Positions 1 to 5,129 of a stretch of 5,129 nt of DNA are shown in pieces; position 1 is the first letter of the stretch; each line of letters opens with the position of its first letter. Made by a program: the position numbers and the translations under genes. The notes beneath the pieces are model-generated. The model was not told where the DNA came from, did no database searches, and worked only from the letters and a program-made list of their open reading frames with translations. The stretch is from Oscillospiraceae bacterium (GTDB taxonomy: Bacteria; Bacillota; Clostridia; Oscillospirales; Ruminococcaceae): the NCBI GenBank assembly GCA_028694405.1, contig JAQUTM010000158.1:1-5129 (forward strand), in the 5' to 3' direction.

Positions 1-980
1 GTTGTATCGGCATGGCCCCTATCACTGATGCCACCCGTTTTACTTGCGGTAATGTTTATTTGGGCTCCGGTATCAGTACCGTTGCACAAATGCTGGGTAT
101 GTTTGCCATGTGCCAAATTATTCGTGATTCTGCACGCGGAGAGGCAAAAATGCCTGACGCAAATGTATCTGATATGAAAGGGCTGGGCATTAAACTAAAG
201 GATATCTTCCAAAATATCAAAGTAATTATTTTTTCTTTCTGCTCAGGCCTTTGGATTGGTTTCTTGCCGGGTATGGGTTCCGGTATTTCCAACATGGTAG
301 CCTATGGCTATGCCAAAAATATTGATAAAGACCCTGATAGCTTTGGCAAGGGCAACCCCGCCGGTGTGTGGGCGTCTGAAACTGCAAACAACGCCTCTTT
401 GGGCGGCGCGTTAATCCCCATGATGGCGCTTGGTATTCCCGGTGATGGCATTACTGCCATGCTGATTGCAGGCTTAACCATTCATGGTTTGCAGGCAGGC
501 CCTCTGTTTATGACAGAGCAGCCAGACCTTGCCATGCTTATTTTTGCCTGTGTAATGGTAGCAGCTATTGTTACTTATATTGTGCAAATTGTTTGCAAAC
601 GCTGGTTCCCCTATATTTTAAAAATACCTTATCACTATTTATACACTGTTATTTTGGTAATTTGCTACATTGGCGGATACGGTATTTCTAATACCATGTT
701 TAACATTTATGTAATGCTTGCTCTTTGCTTGTTGGCTTTATTTATGAGCGTGGCAGGATTACCTACCTCTCCGTTGGTATTGGCTTTTATTCTGTCAGGC
801 AAATTGGAGCGTTACTTCCGTCAAGGTATAAGCTATGCACGCGGCAGCTATGCAGAGTTTTTTACACGTCCTCTGTCTGCCGCTTTACTTTTAGTTGCCG
901 TACTGTGCTTAGTATGGCCTGTTATCTCCGAAAAACTAAAAAAGAAAAAGGCTATGGCCGCTGCTGCAAAACATGAATAA
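1..980 (+). CDS. Tripartite tricarboxylate transporter large permease, TctA family (5' end missing)
   Basis: This is the membrane-embedded large subunit of a TTT secondary uptake system, which works with a small TctB subunit and an extracytoplasmic TctC-type binding protein. The reading frame is open to the left edge (first full codon at 3). The ATG at 12 lies inside the conserved G-x-D-P...RFTFG region of TctA, so it is internal and not the start. About 325 of the usual ~500 residues are present. Counting from that Met, family signatures are the glycine-rich loop with FLPGMGSGISN (84-94), FGKGNPAGVW (111-120), ETANNAS (123-129) and ALGIPGDG (139-146), followed by IHGLQAGP. Hydrophobic membrane segments lie near 66-85, 130-155, 172-195, 207-224, 230-262 and 288-304. 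The tail is Lys-rich (KLKKKK). The stop overlaps the next gene by 8 nt. Family assignment is firm. The substrate is inferred from the downstream pectin enzymes to be a uronate or oligogalacturonide rather than citrate. Confidence 0.93.
   Translation, partial: CIGMAPITDATRFTCGNVYLGSGISTVAQMLGMFAMCQIIRDSARGEAKMPDANVSDMKGLGIKLKDIFQNIKVIIFSFCSGLWIGFLPGMGSGISNMVAYGYAKNIDKDPDSFGKGNPAGVWASETANNASLGGALIPMMALGIPGDGITAMLIAGLTIHGLQAGPLFMTEQPDLAMLIFACVMVAAIVTYIVQIVCKRWFPYILKIPYHYLYTVILVICYIGGYGISNTMFNIYVMLALCLLALFMSVAGLPTSPLVLAFILSGKLERYFRQGISYARGSYAEFFTRPLSAALLLVAVLCLVWPVISEKLKKKKAMAAAAKHE
973..980 (+). promoter_or_regulatory. Start/stop overlap coupling the permease and esterase genes
   Basis: The esterase ATG (973-975) lies before the permease TAA (978-980), giving an 8-nt overlap. 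The 20 nt upstream of this ATG contain no AGGAGG-like motif; the nearest purine-rich run is at 938-950, too far away. Initiation therefore probably depends on ribosomes that have just finished the permease. This would tie esterase output to permease translation. Confidence 0.55.
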
Positions 981-2064
981 TTATCACAAGCAAAGTTTAC
1001 CTAAAATTGACGTATGCTACGGCAGCTATGCCTCTGTGCTGCGCAAGTTTGAGCGTTTTGGCTGTAAAAACCGTTTTAACGGAAAAAACGCAAAAGAGCT
1101 TGAAAGCTGGCAAGAGGACACACGCTGCCTGTTACAAGGTTTGTTGGGCCTTGACAAAATGGAGTGTGCGCCTTTACAGCCTGTGCAGCTGGAAAGCACC
1201 ATGCTAAGCGGCGGTATTCGCCGCGAGCATTGGCGTATACGCGTGGAGCCGGACGTTTGGATGACTTTTTACGTTTTAATACCTCCCGGCGCAGGCAAAA
1301 GTACATGTCCTGTTTTATGCCCGCCGGGGCACAATGGTGGTGGAAAATATGCAGTGGCAGGTGCCGATGAGTATGAGGCAGTAGCGGAAAAAATTCAGCA
1401 CTACCATTACGATTACGGCCTACAGCTTGCCCGCATGGGTTATGTAGCCCTGTGTCCGGATTGCCGCGGCTTTGGAGAGCGCAGAGAGAGCACAGAAGAC
1501 GCCGCGGCGCTGCCCGCCTTTTTAAAAGGTGATTGCGCCCGCTTAGCCCACATGGGCCTTCCGTTAGGAATACCCGTAGCGGGAATGTTTGTATGGGATT
1601 TAATGCGCCTGATAGATTATGTACAGCAACGCGGAGAGTGGGACAAGGAGCATATAAGCTGCATCGGGTTTTCGGGTGGCGGTATGCAAACCCTGCTTTT
1701 GGCTGCCGTAGATATGCGCATTACCTTTGCCATGACCAGCGGATATTTTTACGGATATCGAGATGCGCTGCTAACCATGAATACAAATTGTGCCTGTAAT
1801 TATATCCCACATTTATGGGAGCATTTAGATATGGGCGATATTGGGTGCTTGATTGCACCGCGTCCGTTTTTAATTCAGAGCTGCGAAGCAGACCGTTTAA
1901 ACGGACACCGCGGCATAGTAAATGTAACAGAGCAAGTGGAAATTACTCAAAAAGCTTACGATTTGCTGCAACAGCCACAAAAGCTGCTGCATGAAATTTG
2001 TGACGGAACACATCAGTTTCACACAGAAAACTTAAATAAAAACTTGGAAATTTTGCTGCGTTAG
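973..2064 (+). CDS. Alpha/beta-hydrolase, acetyl(xylan)-esterase-like; probable pectin-oligosaccharide esterase
   Basis: A 363-aa alpha/beta-hydrolase, close in layout to the Abhydrolase_7/acetyl xylan esterase type. Visible elements are an N-terminal helical region (about 20-62), an oxyanion-side segment CPPGHNGGGK (116-125), CPDCRGFGER (161-170), the nucleophile elbow GFSGG with Ser234, IAPRPFLI (294-301) followed by the likely acid Asp307, and GTHQFH with the likely catalytic His347. No signal peptide or membrane segment is present, and it has 15 cysteines, so it should be cytoplasmic. The ATG at 973 overlaps the permease stop by 8 nt and has no clear Shine-Dalgarno, which suggests translational coupling. 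Placement between a transporter and GH28/GH105 genes suggests removal of O-acetyl or methyl esters from imported galacturonan or rhamnogalacturonan fragments. A relation to pectin esterases of family CE19 is possible but cannot be settled by eye. Fold confidence is high; substrate confidence is moderate. Confidence 0.85.
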   Translation: MNNYHKQSLPKIDVCYGSYASVLRKFERFGCKNRFNGKNAKELESWQEDTRCLLQGLLGLDKMECAPLQPVQLESTMLSGGIRREHWRIRVEPDVWMTFYVLIPPGAGKSTCPVLCPPGHNGGGKYAVAGADEYEAVAEKIQHYHYDYGLQLARMGYVALCPDCRGFGERRESTEDAAALPAFLKGDCARLAHMGLPLGIPVAGMFVWDLMRLIDYVQQRGEWDKEHISCIGFSGGGMQTLLLAAVDMRITFAMTSGYFYGYRDALLTMNTNCACNYIPHLWEHLDMGDIGCLIAPRPFLIQSCEADRLNGHRGIVNVTEQVEITQKAYDLLQQPQKLLHEICDGTHQFHTENLNKNLEILLR

Positions 2065-2072
2065 CCATAAGG

Positions 2073-2078
2073 AAGGAG
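2073..2078 (+). promoter_or_regulatory. Ribosome binding site of the GH28 gene
   Basis: AAGGAG lies 5 nt before the ATG at 2084, within the 19-nt gap after the esterase stop. It is the strongest Shine-Dalgarno in the window and fixes the GH28 start. This matters because it rules against a longer N-terminus carrying a signal peptide. Confidence 0.85.
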
Positions 2079-2083
2079 AGCCA

Positions 2084-4153
2084 ATGAACCAAATCCAACT
2101 GCGGGAAGAAATTCTTTCTCACATTCATATGCCTTTGATTGCCTGCAAAGAGGTATCCGCGGCCGAATTTGGCCTTGTGCCCAACGCACCCGAAATGCAA
2201 ACCGAAAAACTGCAAGCTGCCCTGGATACGCTAAGTGCCCGGGGTGGCGGCAGACTTTTGCTGCCTGCGGGCGTATATCGCATAGGGGCTTTAACGCTGC
2301 CGTCGGGGGTAGAGCTGCATTTGGCTGATGCTGGTACAGTGGTACAGTTTGTACCAATTACCACGCAGGAACATTATCCTTTGGTGTTTTGCCACTGGGA
2401 GGCGAGCCCCTGCTATAATTTTAGCCCGCTTTTATACGCCTTTGGAGCCCATGATATTGCCGTAACCGGTCAGGGAATTTTGGACGGCGGCGCTGATGCC
2501 TCTCACTGGTGGAACTGGCATCATCAGGTTGAAACATCATGGTCGGAAAATAAACCCGATTTACAATTAAAAGACCGCGGTTCCTTGCGCCGCATGAATC
2601 ATGCCGGCACACCTGTAAAGGAACGCATTTTTGGAGACGGACACTATTTGCGTCCTAATTTTTTTCAGCCTGTGCAGTGTAACCGCGTACTGCTTTCGGG
2701 CGTTACGTTAAGAAACAGTCCCATGTGGCAGGTAAATCCTGTCCAATGTGAAAGTGTAATAATAGACGGCATTACTTTATCCAGCCATGGCAGCAATAAT
2801 GACGGGTGTGACCCCGAGAGCTGTAGCGGTGTTTGGATTAAAAACTGTAAGTTTGATACAGGCGATGACTGTATCAGCATTAAGTCCGGCAGAGACCGTG
2901 ACGGACGTGAGGCAAATATCCCCAGCCGCTATGTACTGATTGAACAAAATAATTTTGCCGACGGACACGGTGGTATTGCCTTGGGCAGCGAGATGAGTGG
3001 CGGAATCAGCCATGTGCTTGCCTGTCACAATCATTTTGCAAGCCCTAACTTAACTTATGCCTTGCGTTTAAAAACAAATGCAAAGCGTGGGGGAAAGGTG
3101 CAGCACATTATGCTTACGGATAGTGTAATGGAGCATGTACACGGTGCAGCCGTGCATGGCACGATGCTGTATGAGGACGGACGCAACGGCGATGATTTGC
3201 CATTGTTTTCTGATATTACGATTGAAAATATTGAGGCACACGGCGGTGATTATGGCGTTTTTTTAGAAGCCTTTGCTGAAGTGCCCATTACCAACTTGGT
3301 TTTGCGCAATATAACCATAGACGGGGCGGCAAAGCCTTTGCGCAGTATGCACTGGCAAAACCCCGTTATGGAAAATGTAGTTATTAACGGTAAAGCTTTT
3401 CCACGTCCGGGATATGTGCGCATAAAAGGTATTCCCTGCCCGGGGTATAGCGTTTCTGCCTATGCAGAAAGCTGTGGAAACGAGCAATTTTTTACTTTTA
3501 CCTGGAAGGGGCGGCTTATAGACGGCACTTGGGCTATACTGGGCAGCCGCGATACATTGACAGTGCCACAAGGCATAGAGGCTTTGCAGCTGGTAGCGGC
3601 AGACGCGCAAAAAAATCAGGAGAGCAGCCTTATATATCGAGTGCTGCCTGATGCTGCTGAAAAAGACAGCGAAGCTTTTGCAATGCAGCGGTTGCAGTGT
3701 CGTGGTATGTTACCTGTTGTACAGGCGGTGCAACCGCATATGCCGGTTACACGCTTGCAAGTGGCACAGATGCTAACCCCCTTGGCAGATTTACAAAAAT
3801 GCGGAAAAATACCTGCTGACACAGCAGACGCTGCTGCTTTGGTAGCTGTGGCCAATGCATTTTTTGTGTTGGACAGCGCAGGTAATTTTAACACCGCCGC
3901 CAACGTTACGCGTCAAGAAATGGCGACAGTTGCAATGCAGGCTTGTCAAGTAAATTATCGCAATGCCTCCAGTACCATGCCTGTTTGCGCAGACGTGGCA
4001 CAGGTGGCAAACAATTACGGCACAAACGTGGCGCGTGCGCTCTATTTTGGCTTTATGGCTTTAGAGGACGGGTATTTTTATCCAAACCGTCTGATAAGCC
4101 TGCGGGAAGCTGTAGACATAATAAATAAAGTGGCGGATTTTGCAGGTCTCTAA
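2084..4153 (+). CDS. GH28 polygalacturonase-family hydrolase with C-terminal Ig-like and three SLH-like modules
   Basis: A 689-aa protein whose residues ~25-440 form a GH28 right-handed beta-helix that hydrolyses alpha-galacturonosyl linkages in pectin. The N-terminal entry motif reads GGGRLLLPAGVYRIG (54-68), then ITGQG-like VTGQG (127-131) and a WW pair (142-143). Catalytic motifs are NNDG (238-241), GDD (260-262), GHG (294-296) and RLK (328-330); Asp240, Asp261, Asp262, His295, Arg328 and Lys330 match the family's active site. The IKSGRDRDGR segment (266-275) resembles bacterial exo-acting members. Residues ~445-522 look like an Ig-like beta-sandwich. Residues ~530-687 hold three SLH-like repeats (VTRLQVA, VTRQEMA, ISLREAV). 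The N-terminus is polar, with no signal peptide, and there are 16 cysteines, so it is probably cytoplasmic despite the SLH-like tail. Rhamnogalacturonan hydrolase activity is an alternative. Family is firm; exo mode and location are inferred. Confidence 0.93.
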   Translation: MNQIQLREEILSHIHMPLIACKEVSAAEFGLVPNAPEMQTEKLQAALDTLSARGGGRLLLPAGVYRIGALTLPSGVELHLADAGTVVQFVPITTQEHYPLVFCHWEASPCYNFSPLLYAFGAHDIAVTGQGILDGGADASHWWNWHHQVETSWSENKPDLQLKDRGSLRRMNHAGTPVKERIFGDGHYLRPNFFQPVQCNRVLLSGVTLRNSPMWQVNPVQCESVIIDGITLSSHGSNNDGCDPESCSGVWIKNCKFDTGDDCISIKSGRDRDGREANIPSRYVLIEQNNFADGHGGIALGSEMSGGISHVLACHNHFASPNLTYALRLKTNAKRGGKVQHIMLTDSVMEHVHGAAVHGTMLYEDGRNGDDLPLFSDITIENIEAHGGDYGVFLEAFAEVPITNLVLRNITIDGAAKPLRSMHWQNPVMENVVINGKAFPRPGYVRIKGIPCPGYSVSAYAESCGNEQFFTFTWKGRLIDGTWAILGSRDTLTVPQGIEALQLVAADAQKNQESSLIYRVLPDAAEKDSEAFAMQRLQCRGMLPVVQAVQPHMPVTRLQVAQMLTPLADLQKCGKIPADTADAAALVAVANAFFVLDSAGNFNTAANVTRQEMATVAMQACQVNYRNASSTMPVCADVAQVANNYGTNVARALYFGFMALEDGYFYPNRLISLREAVDIINKVADFAGL
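3416..3649 (+). other. Ig-like beta-sandwich segment within the GH28 protein
   Basis: Residues ~445-522, directly after the beta-helix, have alternating hydrophobic strands and the pattern Tyr-x-Val-x-Ala-Tyr ... FTFTWKG ... DGTWAILG ... TLTVP ... LQLVAAD. This resembles the Ig/FN3-like modules that often link catalytic and surface-binding domains. It may be a linker or a carbohydrate-contacting module. The assignment rests on strand pattern only. Confidence 0.45.
3671..4144 (+). other. Three SLH-like repeats at the C-terminus of the GH28 protein
   Basis: Residues ~530-571, ~578-621 and ~636-687 repeat the S-layer-homology plan: an Asp-containing start, a helix, a Gly turn, a Phe-x-Pro-like turn, then a TR-x-E-type helix. 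The third is the clearest: CADVAQ (635-640), a helix with ARALYFGFM (650-658), DGYFYP (662-667) and ISLREA (671-676). The second has ADTADAAA (578-585), GNFNTA (600-605) and VTRQEMA (608-614). The first is the most worn, with VTRLQVAQML at 555-564 and no clear Phe-x-Asp start. Three copies is the usual number in wall-anchoring SLH proteins, but the ITRAE-type motifs here are partly degenerate and there is no secretion signal. Confidence 0.65.
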
Positions 4154-4174
4154 CCTGATTTGCCTTAAGAAAGT

Positions 4175-4180
4175 GAGGAA
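4175..4180 (+). promoter_or_regulatory. Ribosome binding site of the GH105 gene
   Basis: GAGGAA ends 5 nt before the ATG at 4186, in the 32-nt gap after the GH28 stop. It is weaker than the GH28 site but well placed, and it supports 4186 as the start of the partial last gene. Confidence 0.65.
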
Positions 4181-4185
4181 CCTCT

Positions 4186-5129
4186 ATGTGGCTCTCTTAT
4201 TTTGAACAGTATTTACAAACAAAATTTTTAGGTTTTTTGGAAGAAAAACCTTGGAACTATAAAGACGATTTGTGCATAATTGGTGCGCGCGATTTGTATT
4301 TGGCAACGGGTGATGCCTACTGGAATACACAAATTTTAGATAAAGCACATTGGCTTATGCGCCAAGACGGTACCGTTGCAAACTGGGCCGAAAATGAAAG
4401 CAATATAGATAAGGTGAGCTTTGGAAAGTCTTTGCGTATTTTGCAAGAGCTAACAGACGACCCACGCTATGCAGCTGCTGTCCAAAAGGCTTATAAAATG
4501 CTGGAGAAATATCCCCGCACAAATACAGGAAACTTTTGGCATAAAGATATTTATCCCAATCAAGTTTGGCTGGACGGTCTATACATGGGTATGCCTTTTT
4601 ATGCACAGTGCTTACTGGATACCGGCGATGACCACTGGGATGATATTATTGACCAGTTTGTAAGCGCAGATTTATTGCTGTGGGACAGTGACCGCCAATT
4701 ATATATGCATGCCTGTGACTGCTCGGGCAAAGCAGAGTGGGCAAACCCTGTAACCGGTAAGAGCCCCGCTGTTTGGCTGCGTGCCGAGGGCTGGTTTTTA
4801 ATGGCACTATGTGATACTTATGAGTTGGCAAAAGAAAAAACAAGTCGCGCAGAGGTGCTCTCTGTTATGCTGAAAAAAGCCCTAGATGGTATTTTGGCAT
4901 ACCAAGTACCTCAAACCAAAATGCTGTTGCAGGTTGTAGACCGTCAGGATTTACAGGATAACTATTCGGAAACGTCCGGCAGCGCAATGGTTGCATATGC
5001 ACTGATGAAGGGTGCACGCCTTGGCATGATTGCAGAAAATTATGGTGTTATCGGCAGCGAGATGCTGGACGGCATACGTGATACTTATTTAAAAGCCAAA
5101 GATGGAAAGTGGGGGCTGCACGGCATTTG
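4186..5129 (+). CDS. GH105 unsaturated rhamnogalacturonyl/glucuronyl hydrolase (YteR/YesR family), 3' end missing
   Basis: The frame stays open to the right edge, giving 314 residues of a family that is usually about 370. GH105 enzymes hydrate the 4,5-unsaturated uronyl residue at the non-reducing end of pectin-lyase products, releasing it from the oligosaccharide. Signatures are NIDKVSFGKSL (73-83), YPNQVWLDGLYMGMPF (123-138), LYMHACD (172-178), SPAVWLRAEGWFLMAL (193-208) and NYSETSGSAM (259-268). Residues matching those I recall from Bacillus YteR (Asp88, Asp143, His189, Trp211, Arg213, Trp217) are Asp75, Asp130, His175, Trp197, Arg199 and Trp203, with nearly the same spacing. The N-terminus has no signal peptide, as is usual for the cytoplasmic members. 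It follows GH28 by 32 nt and appears to belong to the same operon. Whether the preferred substrate is unsaturated rhamnogalacturonan disaccharide or a galacturonide is unknown. Confidence 0.92.
   Translation, partial: MWLSYFEQYLQTKFLGFLEEKPWNYKDDLCIIGARDLYLATGDAYWNTQILDKAHWLMRQDGTVANWAENESNIDKVSFGKSLRILQELTDDPRYAAAVQKAYKMLEKYPRTNTGNFWHKDIYPNQVWLDGLYMGMPFYAQCLLDTGDDHWDDIIDQFVSADLLLWDSDRQLYMHACDCSGKAEWANPVTGKSPAVWLRAEGWFLMALCDTYELAKEKTSRAEVLSVMLKKALDGILAYQVPQTKMLLQVVDRQDLQDNYSETSGSAMVAYALMKGARLGMIAENYGVIGSEMLDGIRDTYLKAKDGKWGLHGI

Noticed and set aside
12..14. ATG at 12 as the start of the permease gene.
   Set aside because: It falls inside a conserved TctA motif and the frame is open upstream to the window edge, so it is an internal Met of a truncated gene.
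2064..2083. The gap between the esterase and GH28 genes as a site for an internal promoter or terminator.
   Set aside because: It is only 19 nt and is filled by the ribosome binding site; no hairpin or promoter boxes are visible.
2635..3185. GACGGAC heptamer occurring several times in the GH28 gene, considered as a protein-binding or recombination repeat.
   Set aside because: The copies fall on Asp-Gly-His/Arg codons at irregular spacing within the coding frame, so protein sequence explains them.
3259..3265. T-TTT-TTA heptamer in the GH28 frame, a possible -1 frameshift site.
   Set aside because: The -1 frame hits a stop within a few codons (3277-3279), inside the beta-helix, and would give a truncated product with no evident use. 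It is best read as ordinary Phe-Leu codons.
3263..3610. Minus-strand open frame of 115 codons opposite the GH28 gene, the longest of several antisense frames.
   Set aside because: It lies entirely opposite well-supported coding sequence, has no recognisable domain, and shows a composition expected of a shadow of the plus-strand gene.
4175..4184. Inverted repeat GAGG-AA-CCTC over the GH105 ribosome binding site, a possible hairpin.
   Set aside because: The loop would be only 2 nt, or the stem only 3 bp with a 4-nt loop, with no T-run after it. It is too weak to call a terminator or a regulatory hairpin.

Overview
The window is a stretch of a single plus-strand operon for uptake and intracellular breakdown of pectin-derived oligosaccharides. 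It holds four tightly packed genes. The first is cut by the left edge and the last by the right edge. The spacings are an 8-nt overlap, 19 nt and 32 nt. I see no terminator or promoter between them, so they are probably co-transcribed from a promoter upstream of the window.

Layout: (1) 1-980, the C-terminal two thirds of a TctA-type large permease of a tripartite tricarboxylate transporter (TTT); its TctB and TctC partners would be expected upstream, outside the window. (2) 973-2064, a 363-aa alpha/beta-hydrolase of the acetyl(xylan)-esterase kind with an intact-looking Ser-Asp-His triad. (3) 2084-4153, a 689-aa GH28 polygalacturonase-family enzyme with all GH28 active-site motifs, followed by an Ig-like segment and three SLH-like repeats, but with no signal peptide. 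(4) 4186 to the window end, a GH105 unsaturated rhamnogalacturonyl/glucuronyl-type hydrolase (YteR/YesR family), lacking only its C-terminal end.

Inferred pathway: the TTT system imports (possibly acetylated) galacturonate-containing oligosaccharides. The esterase removes acetyl or methyl groups, GH28 cleaves galacturonosyl linkages, probably from the chain end, and GH105 removes the 4,5-unsaturated uronyl residue left by an extracellular lyase. None of the three enzymes has a visible export signal, and the two complete ones are rich in cysteine (15 and 16). Both points fit a cytoplasmic location.

Organism: moderate GC (a little under 50% by eye), AAGGAG-type ribosome binding sites, SLH-like modules and this pectinolytic gene set suggest a Gram-positive anaerobe of the Clostridia (gut or rumen Oscillospiraceae/Lachnospiraceae-like). 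This is inference from style and content, not a taxonomic match. The most unusual item is the GH28 protein: it carries three modules of the type used for cell-wall anchoring but has no route to the cell surface that I can see. All intergenic gaps are under 35 nt, so there is no unexplained non-coding stretch.
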